64,000 nucleotides of DNA from Pycnopodia helianthoides (GCA_032158295.1 CM063243.1:2356001-2420000); one strand, 5' to 3'; positions 23,102 to 35,800 are shown, counted from the stretch's first letter. Notes: generated by a model from the sequence alone, not told the origin. Program-made: numbers and translations.

Positions 23102-25455
23102 ATGGCAAAAGGTTCCCGGCAAAAAGATTCAGAAAATTCATCCCTCCTGAGCTGTTTTCTTTGCGGAACACTTTCTCCCATACCAGTCAACAACATCAAA
23201 AGTGAAATGCGAGTGGATGTTGTGAAAAACCCGGCTGCCATGCCCATTCTGCACCCAGTGAAACGAAGAATAGATACAGAAGTTAAGACATACCGTGGAC
23301 CATGTCAGGATATTACGAATGTCACAGCAGAATTTTGCAGTCCACCCAAGAGGGCTAAAAATGCTCCCATGACAGTAACAAGCAAAGAGATGGCAGCATT
23401 CTTCAGACTCTTTGGTGAGATTTTCTTTTAAGTGTGAATGCTTTTTGAAATTTAAATTTAAGCTGTGTCCATTTACTGTAGTAGAAAATGTACAAAGATA
23501 ACAATGATATTAAAATAATTGTTATTTTATTATAAAATTATCTAAATGAAATAATTATAAAATTTTAGTTTATGTTGAAATGAAAGAAATTTTGCAATTT
23601 TTAAAATATTTGTTTTATTATATGCAGATGATACTCTGATTCAAGATTTTCTCTGGATGGACAGTTGTGCACGAGTAGCAGACAAGGTTAGAAATCAAGT
23701 TTTGAATAATGAGAAGTATCATCTAGTTGTAGTTTGCACCAAGTATCCAATACAATTTTTATACAATTTAAGTCAATAAGTTTGATACTTTTCCTATATT
23801 TTATCTTTATGGTTTGTCATCTGTTTATAAGTAAAGTTACAGGATTACTATCAGTATTCAGTCTTGTATGACGACCTATGATTTTGGACTTGAGGATTGA
23901 AGACTTGAATACAAGATTGATTTAAACTATGAACAGCATGTCTTTTCTTTACAGTATCTTCTTGCAATGGTGTTTGCATATTTCAAGAGAGCAAACTACA
24001 CAACCAAGCAGTACACAAGAATAAACTTCTTTGTTGCCCTGTAAGTGTTACACTTTCTCTCATAATGTACAAATTGGTAGACCCATCTCCATGTACCTAG
24101 TTTCCTAACCTTAATAATAGGAAAATCAAGAGGAGACGTTGTTTGCTTTTCACAAACAATGACTCACCGCCCACTGTTCCCTTTAAAAATGATCCATCAC
24201 ATGTCCTAATAATACAATAATGTGCTTATAACTCAGTTTTCCAAGCCAGTAGGCCTCCCATGGTGCCTCGCAATGTTACTACTCCTGTTCATTGGGCCCT
24301 AAACATTTCTGAACCATCTCAATTCTTTATGAGTAATAATAAGTTTAAGTATTTAAACTGGATTTCCATGTTGAACTTATTTTGTTGTTTTATTAATTGT
24401 GTCAGCAACATTCCCTAGAAACATAAATCATTTTGATGCACTATTCTTTTCTGAATACCGGGTTCAGATTATATTTATAAAAACAATTGTTTGAAGGGAA
24501 TTTGTCAAATTTGTTTGAACTTATATCTGAAGAAAATACCAATGAATTTATGTTAATTATACATTTGAAATCTTGTTTTTGACAGGTACCTTGCAAATGA
24601 TATGGAAGAAGATGAGGAGGAGTGCAAGTATGAGATATTCCCTTGGGCTCTTGGCCTCGCCTGGAGAGATAAATATCCACACTTCCTAAAAAAGCGAGAC
24701 AAGTTGTTAAGGACTATCGACTACAGAGCAGCTGTTAGTCGAAAATGCTGTGAAGAGGTATGTCTTATTCTTCTATATTTCTCAATATTTCATTCTTCAG
24801 AAGGCATGTAATGTTCAGAAAGTATTTTCTACTATTAAGGACAAATAAGAAGGTATTTGTTGTGCTATTGTTGAACTTTCATGTTGATACAATTGCATCC
24901 TATTGTAGCGTGTCGTGGCCGAGCGGTCTAGAGCATCACACACGTTCTGATGGCTGAGTCATCAGAGTGTGGGTTCGAATCCCAGTTGTGACACTTGTGT
25001 TCTTGGGCAAGACACTGTACTATAATTACTATAACTGCTGGTGCTGCATACTCCAAAGGAGTTGAGACTGTTTCAGGAATGCTGAGGGCCCAATGAACAG
25101 GGGTAGTTAATAGTAATAGTGTAAGGTGCTTTGATACAATGTTTAAAAGTGCCTAATATGTGCCTGTTATTATTATTATCTACCATAGCTGATGGCCATA
25201 TCTCCTGATCATGTCATCTGGTTGAGAGAGCGTCCAATACATCATTCTGGTGCTATCAGGCAATACGACAACAAACTCAACAGTGATGATGACAATGATG
25301 AGACATACCCCCGAGGTCCAGGCATGTCCCCCATTCATTGTGAGCTGTGTGCCGAGAGTGGAAGCTTTGCCTACTGTTCCCCTAGTTCTATCATCACTGC
25401 AAGCCCTGTCATCTGTATCTGTCATCGTGCACCAACACATCTACCGATAGTCTAG
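23102..25455 (+). CDS. Speedy/RINGO-family cell-cycle regulator (CDK1/2 activator), five coding exons
   Basis: Speedy/RINGO proteins bind and activate CDK1/CDK2 without cyclin and drive meiotic maturation and G1/S. Exons: 23102-23414, 23628-23686, 23955-24040, 24586-24757, 25189-25455; phases agree and give 298 aa (human SPDYA about 313). The core fold, about residues 95-240, shows the family landmarks [82 protein letters not shown] and [20 protein letters not shown]-x3-P-x2-C-x2-C segment follows, as in vertebrate Speedy A. The N terminus is basic and unlike anything I know. The ATG at 23102 is the first in this frame after a stop; an out-of-frame ATG at 23082 begins an overlapping uORF. The last 25 or so residues look improvised: another reading frame continues past the TAG to a good donor at 25501. 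The paralogue (A, C or E type) cannot be told from here. Confidence 0.92.
24905..25175 (+). repeat. tRNA-Leu-like SINE (family L1)
   Basis: Head GTCGTGGCCGAGCGGTCTA, B box GGGTTCGAATCCC, then GACACTTGTGTTCTTGGGCAA, a body with GAGGGCCCAATGAACAGGG, and a TATTATTATTAT tail just before the acceptor of Speedy exon 5. The head is the best preserved tRNA-like sequence in the window, but the surroundings mark it as a SINE. Confidence 0.8.
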
Positions 25456-26611
25456 AAGAGCCACCATCCCACTTCACACCCAGCAGATTTGATATGCATG
25501 GTAAGTGTCCTACTGTATTGTCTCAATTAAGGCTAAGGAAACTTGGCCCTACTTCAAAAAAACTTTAAGCACGAAATTGCTTTGCAGAAGTAGGCAACCA
25601 GCCAAAAATATAAAGTTTTAGATTGTTGTGACTGTAGCCCCACTCTGTTTTGCAGTATTTTCTACTTAACAGCTTAAGCAGCTCTATGAAATTTGGCCCA
25701 GATGGCTTGGGATAAGTGCTATGCAAATCCAATTTATATATCTTTTTCGAAATAATACTCATTAAAATTTAACACATACTGGTTAGTCACAATGGTATAA
25801 CAAATATTATTTTAAAATCCTTGGTTATAGACTGTGCAAGTCTCGCACGAATCAAAAAATGAGATTATGAAATCTTTAAAAATTCTATTTATACAAAATT
25901 CTTGAAAATAAAAATACTCAGCATTGTTTATTTCATAGATACAATTTAAGTTTTTATATGATACCAATAATTTGTTATTATTTACATAGAAACAAAATTA
26001 GAACATGGAACAAGGATACTGGTTGCCAGACAAATGCTATAAACTATGTGTTGTAAGGATGTTTGAAACAAATCAGCTGTTTTAATAGAAAGCCCATTTG
26101 CAAATCTTGCCAGAATTTGTGCAACCATTACATAGGTTTATTGATAACATGAATTTCAGTTGGGCAATTTATTTTTACAAGTAAAAAGAAACTGAGGTCA
26201 GGTCAATATTTGTTAAATTGATTTTGCTTTCATAAATTACATTGCTAAATTTTACTTTCCCAACAATAATTTGTATAGCCAAAAATTACACTAAACTAAA
26301 GTATTTGTTTGCTTAGTTCTGATCATGTACACACTTCCAAGAATAAGGGATTTACCTGGTAAGTCTGCTTCTACATGACAAGTCAAGTTTTCTGTTGACT
26401 CAGTTGATCTTCATTTACTTCACTTCAAGACAAGGTAGTACAATGTAGACTGAATCTAAATTTCCACAAAAATGGACAACATGGTGTCAAAATTGGCTAC
26501 ATATACATTCCATGCCTGTTTTAAAAACAAGACACTCACTCACTCTTTTATTTCAAATGGATGAAATTAGTTTTTAAAGAGCTAATATAATTTTTGATTC
26601 ATTATTTTCAG
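25456..26611 (+). other. Region after the Speedy stop, with alternative intron
   Basis: A consensus donor GTAAGT at 25501 and an acceptor ATTATTTTCAG at 26601-26611 define an intron of about 1.1 kb that would lie past the annotated stop. It carries a F1-type fragment (CTTAAGCAGCTCTATGAAAT near 25670) and otherwise AT-rich DNA. Confidence 0.5.
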
Positions 26612-26667
26612 GATTAAAGAGCACCTTGCAGGATGTCCCATATGATGCCTCTTACTTTTGGGGTTGA
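26612..26667 (+). CDS. Candidate alternative last exon of Speedy
   Basis: After the acceptor at 26611 the frame that matches the 25501 donor encodes LKSTLQDVPYDASYFWG and a TGA (26665-26667). It can be joined only from the frame that starts two bases off the main one within exon 5, so it needs either a one-base difference near 25403 or an alternative splice. It could be the true C terminus or merely part of the 3' UTR. Confidence 0.4.
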
Positions 26668-27145
26668 GAGAAGAAGAAAAAAGTTGCTTAAATTGTCAAA
26701 TCCACAGATTGCTTCACAGTATATTTTATCTGAAATAATTATGAGAAATTTTAACAAAGAGAGTGCAAGTATTATGAGCAACTATTCTGAGAACCAGTTC
26801 ATCTTTTGAGTTCAAATTTTAATTTATCAACTTTTATTTTAATATAATCTTGGAACTGATGTTCACATTTGTCAGTTTTGTTTCTTAAAATTCTGTTTAA
26901 GGAATAGTCCCCAAATCTAACCTTTGTTATTGGTGCAAAATTGCAGGTAACTAAACTAATTTATGAAACATAGTAAAATAAGTTGAGACATGTATGTATT
27001 TATTGTGTTATTTAATGTTTCACCCTATTTAAAAACTTTGCATTAACCAATATTTATTTGTAAATATAGTTTTGTGATTTGTTGTTATTTAATTAATGTA
27101 TTACAAAATTGATACACCTTCATCTCATTACTTAAATGAAGTTTA

Positions 27146-27538
27146 TTAAAGGAACATTACAGAATTGGTAAGAAACAAACTTGTAAATATACCTTTTGAT
27201 CACAGATTTACATAAAACTTACACGGTCTAATGATGATGATAGAAGAAAACATCCTTGAAATATTTCTGTCTGAAATGCCATATTTGATGAGAAATGAAT
27301 AAACTAATTTTCCGATTGGAGTTTATCGCTCAGTGAGCGTTTTATTCGTTTGTTGAACCTATATGATTTCATGACAAATTTGTAATCGGTTTTTCACTAT
27401 TTTCTCGTGACCCAGATGGCCGATCGATCTCAAACTTCTACAGGTTTGTCAGTTTATGTATATGGTGGATTACATAAAGTGCCTACACTGCCAGCAACTT
27501 TTTTGTTAGCAAAAACCAATTCTGTAATGTTCCTTTAA
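27146..27538. mobile_element. TTAA-flanked MITE, family M1 (full length)
   Basis: Second full copy of the 6861-7257 element, flanked by intact TTAA on both sides, with ends AGGAACATTACAGAATTGG and CCAATTCTGTAATGTTCCT. Very close to the first copy by eye, suggesting recent spread. It lies 3' of Speedy. Confidence 0.85.
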
Positions 27539-27959
27539 CTTGATTTTTTTAAAGCAAAGAAAAGTTTGAGATTTGTTTAATTTTAATGATGATTGTACAA
27601 AAGAAAATAACAAGCAGGTTGGAAAATATCATTTAGATTTGTACAGTCAGTATATACAGTTGCAAGAACTAAAATTGATTTAAGATTATTCAACCAAAGT
27701 ATAATATGTTGACCATTACTTATTGTATAAAAAGTAACTGTATAAGTTAAGATTCGAAAAACAGTGACATACAGCCGTCTTTGAATGCCTTGGTAAACCA
27801 TGTAAATTTACACAACAGGATATAAAACACACTTCCATTTCTCAAAACATCTTTAAGGATGCTTTTGAAGGGGCACCATCAGGCCTTTATCCCACTGCAT
27901 CCATCTTTGTCAGACTCCCTGTATTACACATTGACACAAATGGTTTTAAATCTCAATTT

Positions 27960-28745
27960 ATTTAGAGGGATCAGACTATTTTTTCCTTCCAGCTTCAGTT
28001 TGGTTAAATTGGTTTGAATGGAAGAAAAGCAAGATGGATATTTTGTTTTGTGTTGGAAATTATTGAATAAACTTGTGATGAATGTATACAGGAGCAATGC
28101 AGTTTATAAAAAAAATAACAAAAGTGGTGTAATAAGAAATGCTATCTTTCATTACAAGTCAGAGTTAATCAAAGGATCTTTGAGGATAATTATTTCATAA
28201 AATTCACATTAAAATCTATAAATGAATGACGGCGTTCTGCCACTGGTTATTGGCTGATCGATCCTCCCAACAAAACCATTGAGAAACAGAACACAACATA
28301 GAAGACGTAAACATTCTGAAAGTAGCTTCCGCTTTAAATTAAACTAAACAATTAATTTGGTTTGGTTAAAAGACAAACAGTTTTCTTAAACAATGATTTC
28401 AAAAAACATTTTAACTTCATACGCGAGGTCTCTTCGTGAAAACGGTGATGATTTGTAAAAAGCAAAGGTTTTCGTCAAGCCATTCATCAGGTGGTAAAAT
28501 AACAGCTCTGATTTTAAAAGAAATGTTATTCTTTGATTAACGAGTCGGAGTTAATCAAAGAATCTTTGAGGAATTTTTGTTAAATGAATTTCAAATTTTC
28601 TATGAAGGAATTTTGGGAATGGTTCAATTCGGAAGATCAAACCCTAGATGATACCATTGACCAACGGGACACATCGAAGATGTCCAAATTCTGAAAGTAG
28701 CTTCCGCTTTTAATAAAACTAAACCAATTCATCTCGTGGAAAAGT
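27960..28745. repeat. Direct duplication of a roughly 370-bp non-coding unit
   Basis: Two diverged copies share GAGTTAATCAAAGGATCTTTGAGG-like (28163 and 28550) and TTCTGAAAGTAGCTTCCGC (28314 and 28691) in the same order. The segment TTCCAGCTTCAGTTTGGTTA at 27989 also appears near 55792. No ORF is supported. Confidence 0.6.
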
Positions 28746-29013
28746 AACTATGGAGGGAGGAAACGCAACCCTAGAACTTTTAACTCACAATTTTGTACAA
28801 GTATTAACGGAAATGTATGTGACTGTGTCATTTGAGTTTAAAAGGAAATTGGGCACGGGAAATGAAATGACAATGTCATTTTGGGAATGGTTGTGGGCAG
28901 ATGGAGTGACTACGTGCAACACTTTCTCTGGAATCGCACACAGACCTTTTTTCATGCTTAAACTTCTATGGGCCGACATGAAGAAATGAAACACAAACTA
29001 CTGAAAATTCAAT
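28746..29013 (+). other. Unassigned 79-codon ORF region
   Basis: An open frame at 28750-28989 begins with ATGGAGGGAGG and encodes a protein I do not recognise, without motif or repeats. It directly follows the duplicated unit at 27960-28745, so it may be chance or part of an uncharacterised element. Low support as a gene. Confidence 0.2.
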
Positions 29014-29660
29014 TCAAGAATTCCAATCAGACAGTATGCCTATGTATATGGAATAGGACTGCTTGCACGATATGCAGATTGAAATAACAAAGTGTGTAAT
29101 GGGAGGGATACACCTCAAAAAAGTTGACGAGAAGCAAGATCTTGAGGAGCAGGCTGAAAGGAGAACCCAGCGCCTTACTGCATGGTTGTCTCTTCTCTTG
29201 CGTTTACGGCTTTCAATTTCTTTAGGGCCTCTTCCCTTGCGACTCTGATACGCTTTGAGCTGCTCTGTAGAGAGATGGTCTGTGCCCTTTAGCTTCTTGT
29301 CAAGCTGTCCAACGGTTCTCCTTTTTCGGCAAATCAGTCCTCGGTCTCCTGCACTGCTTCGATTGCCGAGTCGGTATCGCATTTTGCTGAGTAGAGCGAG
29401 TTTGACTTCATCCAGCGCTATTTCTAGCTTCCCGCAGACGCAATGTTGCCCAACTTTCTAAGGTATTTTGACTCTACCTTGTTCTTCAGCTTCACCGAAA
29501 TTGAGTCTTGCTTAGGTGTGGCAATAGCGTTAAAGCTCTCTTCGAAATAGTCTTTAAATTTTTCGAAGATTATCCAGCTATCAGAAGTCGACAATAGTAT
29601 ACAACTGAACTACTCTTGAGTCTTAGAATGATATTAAGGAGATGAGCTTATATAGCATGC
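29014..29660 (-). pseudogene. Decayed basic, lysine-rich ORF of unknown origin
   Basis: On the minus strand a frame from about 29575 encodes an acidic-then-basic helical stretch (KFKDYFEESFNAIATPKQ, KLKNKVESKYLRKLGN) that stops at about 29421. Coding character continues in an overlapping frame (KLEIALDEVKLALLSKM, then a very basic KRRTVGQLDKKLKGTDHL and KGRGPKEIESRKRKRRDN) to 29014. A one-base shift would join them. A TATATAAG box lies at about 29647-29655 on the same strand, about 75 bases upstream. Composition is less AT-rich than its neighbours. I recognise no family; a gag-like or nuclear basic protein of a mobile element, or a host retrocopy, are the likely options. Confidence 0.4.
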
Positions 29661-30849
29661 GTGCGAGAGCCTGAAGGGAGTTGTCAAAGGCGAGGAGACT
29701 CTCAAATACGCCCGTTCGAGAATGCTTGAACATTCCTCAGAAGGCAAGAATAATAGAATTGGAATATAGGGCAAAGGATAAGGGAGTTATATAGGACTAA
29801 TCGTTATAAACATATAATAGCCTCTCTGCTAAATAAAACTAGATTCAACCGAACTAATCCTGGGTCACTGGTACGGCTGTGCTTTCCTAGGTGCAGCCCC
29901 TGGATCGCTGCCATTCATTATTTGCTCGCTCTGTCGGAATGTCGTTCCAAAGTTCACTGTTTGTTGCAGTGTTGGCTATTGAAATGCAATACAGAAGTGA
30001 CTTCACTGTAACTGTTGACCAATGCATTGGCGCATATCACTGTGACGGTGGTGTTTGTAAGTATGGTATTTATTATGCTCTTTGTCTAGTAAAATGGTTA
30101 TATCAGGGGCGAGGCTTGGGTCGGTATAGGGTTTTCACGGTAGCTCGTACGCAAACCTTATTTTAGGCCTGCGACCAATGAAAATTTCAGGCACTTCACG
30201 ACACGCCGACTTGCTCTATCTATGGTCCGATTGCAACACCCTGCTGCAGAGGTAATGTCATAAAAATATACTAATCTTAACAGGAGTAAATTATTTGTTA
30301 AAGCAGTTTGTTTTTACAAATTTGATTAAATTGCATTTGAACTGATAATAAAAGATTAGGAAATGTACCATGTTTTATGATAGCCCCTTTTAGTACTTAG
30401 TACTGTGGCCAAGTGCACACTATAGCCACACAATGCCGGCATTATGGGGCTAGTGCTGATAGATCGATTGAGAGGCAATCTTGGTTTGCTAATGGAACGA
30501 TCCAATTTGTCAGTACTTCTGACAACGTTTTGCGACTGTTCTGAATTGTTTCGTGACCAACTTTTTCAGACTTTTGTTTGGAAAAAAAAATGAAGAAAAA
30601 ATAATAGAAAGGGGGAAAAAATCCGTGTAAGAGAAATGTATATGTTTTATTCTAAAGAATTTGTTTTCTCCTTTTTGTAGAGTTATGCTACTCCATTTCT
30701 TTCAACAACACGTGGTCAAAAAATCCACCTAAGCAAATTGTTTGAAATAAATACCACTATTACATAATAACTACATAAGATCCAAAAGACAGATAGCAAA
30801 GAACAACTAACGATTATTTTTTTTTATACAATTTAAAGCGTTATATAAT
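29661..30849. other. Intergenic, no gene seen
   Basis: AT-rich intergenic DNA. A possible small plus-strand frame at 29891-30166 has no recognisable motif. Nothing else is supported. Confidence 0.4.
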
Positions 30850-31047
30850 CCAAAGCTGCCAACTCTTCCTGATGCAGCAGAATGTTCCCTGAAAATAAAC
30901 CAATCTGTCCATGATCTGATTAACAATTTTTGTAATCTCCCTGATTATGGAACTTTTGCCAGATAGTGTTGAATGTAATTCTAAATATCTCCCTGATTGT
31001 TGTAAAAAGAACTCCCCGATTGCGAGATGCAATGTTGGCAGCTCTGA
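30850..31047. repeat. Short inverted-repeat element with AGCTGCCAAC ends
   Basis: About 197 bp between AAGCTGCCAACTCTTCC and AATGTTGGCAGCTCTG, with repeated internal TCTCCCTGATT words. A partial copy with AGAGCTGCCAACATT is at 4757-4870. Non-coding MITE-like element. Confidence 0.6.
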
Positions 31048-31328
31048 TAATCACAGATCTATCAAAGATCAAACAATAATATAAATTAAATAAACGCAAG
31101 GTCAATATGACCTCCCCCACCCCCCCCCCCCAAAAAAAGTTTTAAAAATAATAAAAACTAGAATTTAGTGTTTTTAGAAACAAACACTAGGTGTTCGGGT
31201 ACCATTTTGGTCAGTGTTGTGTTGTTGTGTCAACTATTTAATTGAATCGATGAAATTATTGTTGATAGCTTTTGAAATTTCACAGAAAGTAATGTGTAAA
31301 TCTATTCCCGTTATACCTTTAGCCGCCA

Positions 31329-32473
31329 GTGTTCTCCAACTCTGAAAATTAAAGGTTGGTTCTTGGGGGCGGGAACCAATGCGAACGCGAAGCGCCAAGT
31401 CCTTAGCGGCATGGGGTCCGGGGCACGCTTAAGGGCCCCGGTAAAATGTTTGACTCTATATGCTCTGTAATGCATTCTGAGATGATTCCTGATGGCAACT
31501 TCTCCTGTTTTCTAAATAAAAGAGTTTTAAACATTGTAAGGAAATTTTTTTTTTTTGGTTCACTCTTGCGCTTATAAAATTTATGTTGTACTAAAAAGTG
31601 AGGCACTACTTACCGCTGGGAACAGCTGGATATTTGGGAGCAGTAACAGGTTTCCCTTAACTTGTTTTTTCACTCGCCGGCCGGACGAATCAACCAAAAT
31701 TTTGGGTCGACTAGCCCACATGCAACAATTTTGGAAATTAAAAAATAATAATAAATAAAAAAATAACAAAAATGAAGTTTGTAAAAATTGTGTTTTTGGA
31801 CGATCTTTTTTCATAATTTATACCATTTTCATAGGTTCGTAATGAGAGGATCGGTTTGAAAGAACTTCTTTTGCACTGAAATCTTCGTGATTTATAACGA
31901 TCGGTCGACGACGCACACTGGGAAAAGATTTGTTGAGGCGAGAGCGATGTGTTTATGAGTACGAGGTTGTAATTTTGCATAAAATATAACAAGAACGAGG
32001 TTAACATTAGACTCCATCGCGCGGTTTTTGCCCCTGGAAATTCGAGTTGTACACATGTATGTTTCCCTACTCGCCTTCGTGTTATTGTACGGAACATGGA
32101 GGAAAGAGCCAGACTTTTAATGTGCATGGGTGTTTTACTGGAAATAAACGATCGTAGTCGTGATCACGGCATTAAATCTAGCATTGTCAAACCATTTTTC
32201 CTGTCAAACCGTGTGGATGTAAAGTTATTTTAATAACTTTATGACAGGCAGACAGGTAGGCCAGAAGAACAGCGTGAAACTTTGGTTTTAATAGAAAGTA
32301 CTGTGGTCTTTCTTGTTTCTAAACTATTTCTGTTGTAAATTTACATAAAGAGTCAAAAAAAGTAAACGGGGCGGCAACATTTTAAAGCTTGGCGGCGATT
32401 ATAAAGCGTGGCGCGCGCCGCAGAAAGCGTGGCGGTGCGCCACAGCTTTTCTATAGGTTGGAGAACACTGCTT
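31329..32473. mobile_element. Candidate non-autonomous DNA transposon (hAT-like ends)
   Basis: Ends CAGTGTTCTCCAACTCTG (about 31330) and TAGGTTGGAGAACACTG (ending about 32471) form a 14-bp inverted repeat of the CAGTG type common in hAT elements. Nearby flanks both read CTTTAGC, though not at exact duplication spacing. The interior is GC-richer near the right end (GGCGCGCGCCGCAGAAAGCG) and has no transposase-like ORF. The superfamily call is inference. Confidence 0.5.
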
Positions 32474-32890
32474 TAGCGTACACAGGAAATAAATGCTAAG
32501 GTTACTACTTAACTTCCAGTTTCAACCGGAAGACAAGGTCAATTGAGCTCTCACACTGTGTAGCGTTCTTTATTATTTTTGGAAGTCCTCTCTGTTGATG
32601 TATTGATTGTAAATATCTATTGCACTGTTCTTGAGTTATGATTTTATTCAAATATTCCTGTGGGAAACTTTTGAAGGGGCACCAGGCCAAGACCAGTGCA
32701 ACAGAAGCCATGGTCTCCATGTTATTCCAGGCCTGTTAGTAAATACAAGAGGAAGGTCTCACTATGATGTCCTTTGTCAAATTGAACAGTCATTTTTCTG
32801 ACAAGAGCTGTGATCCTATTTGTTGTTACTCTATTTTGTTTCTTTTCTTTTGTTTCCATATAGGACTGATAACTAAATTGTAATTTTAAC

Positions 32891-35800
32891 ATGGCGCATT
32901 ATGCCAAGCTTTTGTCAACCAGAGGACTGTTCCAAAGAATCAGTGGATTAGGTCTTTTACCGTGCACGTCTCGTTGCATAAGGCTAAGAGGTTAGTTAAA
33001 TCATCGCTGTTCCCATGAAGTGACCTATATGCTCTACAGTCAAAATTCCATGAGAAGAGAAAATCATGGCTGAAGTTGAACTATTTTTCAAGCTACTATT
33101 TTCTACTCAATTTTTGGAGACAAAAATAAAGCTGACTTCTTCATTCGTACAGAAATGTAAATGCACCCTTTTATAATCAGTACTTAATCCCTAAACACAT
33201 TTCAGTGAAAATGAAAATACGAGTATTATCAACAGAGCACTGTGTATAAACCAAATGCTTGGCATTTTCGCTTTGTGAAAATGCCAAGCTTCAATAGGCC
33301 CGACACATAATGTCACTTCTTGAGTTTGGCACTATTAATTGCTGAAAATTTTAACTGTAACTGTACAAAAACCAATTTGCCAATTTTTTGTTTGTTTAAT
33401 AGTAATACATTTATAGGTCATTTCATGTGAACAGTGACAAAATATGGATTGCATTAGATATGTTTAATACTCTGATCGTAATTCTTACGGAAATGAAAAT
33501 GGCTGGTTCAAATTAATGATTAAAGTAGGAAAAGAATTGTTTGCATTAAGAGGTGTCAGAGTCTTTAGAAGTTGAGGTGTGTTTCTCCAACCCACCCAAA
33601 TATAATCTTAAGATGAAATTTAAAAAAAAATTTTAACCATAGAAAAACCTTTAAAATATTTAGTGCATTGTTTTATACAATGTATAAATATAAATTTTAT
33701 TATCAATATTATGATTATTATTAATCTCATTGTTACTCCTAAAGTTCCTGATTTGGAACTCTATGTTAAATCAAATTCCTTATATTTGGAGAAGATGAAT
33801 GAAGTCAAGTTAAAACTATCCCAAATAAGGACCCTGTTCTAGTGTTGGCGCTTTCTGGTCTTCTGTAGTGGTACGCTTCTCACACAAAACCATAATTATT
33901 TATGTAGCTTTTTCTGAGTAAAGGTAGGGTCATATATTGGTAAAAATGAATAAAAACTTGGTGAAAAGCACTGGAGCCGTTGATAGTATTTTGAGAAAGG
34001 ATTCATTATGAAGCAATATGGTTCGGATAATTTTTCATCCAAAAACATTTGAATAAAAAAAAACAATTTCAGAGGGTTGGTGTCTGTTCGCGAATGCGGC
34101 AGCCAGAGATGCCGTTATTACCTACGCTTTCACCTTGCTAAGCGCTGGATGGATTTGACGTTCTTGTGAAAATACTGTGACAATTTGTTGCTGTTTTTTC
34201 AGCAAGTAGACACTGTATTCAGATGAAACTTTCACATGTGACTTTTATTGCATCTTTCTTGATAACTTTGCCTATAAATAAGCATTACATCGACAAAAAC
34301 CAACTATGACCCTACCTTTTACACTCTTATAAAGATGACTTTCCTGTAACCCTTCCTTTGCATGATTGCTGTTTCCTTATTCAGGATTATCAACTGTAAC
34401 ATTGGCTGATGAAGGTACAGTTAAGACGGAAAGAAAGAATCTCCTTCCTCACATAGTTGAATATGGAGGTCCATTGATGAAGACTTCTGTTCCTGGACCC
34501 AAGTCTCAAGTCAGTGTCTTACCCCTTCATTCCAATCTAAAGCCTGGGAAGATAGCCAGGCAAAATTCACACTTATCTTGCAGTTAAAGTTTGGCAGGGG
34601 TGCAATTCTATGAAAAGTCGGCAGTCGGGTTGGCGTAGTGGTATGCCTATCTTTACTTGCTTTCCACTTCTGGGACTCCGGTTTGAATCACGTCTGGGGC
34701 ACTATGTCGATTGGGTTTTCAGTTCCAACCTGATTGCTGGGGTTAGTGGCTTGTGTAGTGATTAAGCTCGCTTTTCTGAGAGTCCATGGCTTCACAGCAA
34801 GAATTAATTAAATGAAATAAAAGGCAAAATCCTCTTGGTCTAGAGATGAAGATCCCTGAAGAAATAACATGTTATTTTTCAGAGATTTATAGACTCTTTA
34901 CATCACCACTTAAATGCACTGGACACTATTGGTAATTACTCAAAATAATTGTTAGCATAAAAACTTACTTGGTAACGAGCAATGGAGAGCTGTTGATAGT
35001 ATAAAACATTGTGAGAAACGGCTCCCTCTGAAGTAACGTAGTTTTTGAGAAAGAAGTAATTTCTCGGTAAAATATTTGAATTGATTTTGAGACCTCACGC
35101 GTGAGGTCTCGAAATCGAAATCAAGCATCTGAAAGCACACAACTTCGTGTGACAACATGAACAAGGGTGTTTTTTCTTCCATTATTATCTCGCAACTTCG
35201 ACAACCAATTGAGTTCAAATTTTCACAGGTTTGTTATTTGTGCATATGTTGAGATACACCAAGTGAGAAGACTGGTTTTTGACAATTACCAAAGGTGTCC
35301 AGTGTCTTTAAATAGAAATCTACAAATCTGTGGAGTGTCGTGGCCGAGCAGTCTGGTTCAGCGGACCCAAGCTCTGGTGTTGTCGGCAGCAGATAGTGGG
35401 TTCGAATCCTGGTCATGACACTTTTGCCCTTGAGCAAGGCACCTAACCATAATTGGTTCGTAAAAAGTTGGGAAGGTACAGTGCATTCTGCTAGTACCAG
35501 CCAGGCTCCTAGTGAATGACACCCGTACCTACACCCTGAGAGACTGTGAAGGCTGGTAACCCTGTTTCAGCCCCAAGAGTAGGTGGCAACGTGGCCCTGG
35601 TGACAGTTGATTTGGTTTGACAGCCCAAATCAGTTAAGTGTAGCCCTCACCTTGAAGTGGCCGTCCGGCCTTGTGAGTTAGGTGATATTTAAAAAAATTA
35701 AAAAAAAAAAAAACAAGAGCTGATGAGTCTTTTTTCTCTGTGATACAAGTTCCTATCAAGATAAGGGAGCTCATGAAAATCCTGAAATCAGGAAAATTCC

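Noticed and set aside
24908..24995. A functional tRNA-Leu gene
   Set aside because: A and B boxes are good, but the same head and downstream body recur at several sites, with a SINE tail. The acceptor stem does not close cleanly.
28750..28989. A host gene on the plus strand
   Set aside because: 79 codons, no motif, no splice context, and next to a duplicated repeat; not better than chance.
30420..30480. A promoter for a gene at 30.4 kb
   Set aside because: No coding region follows, and the motif content is ordinary.
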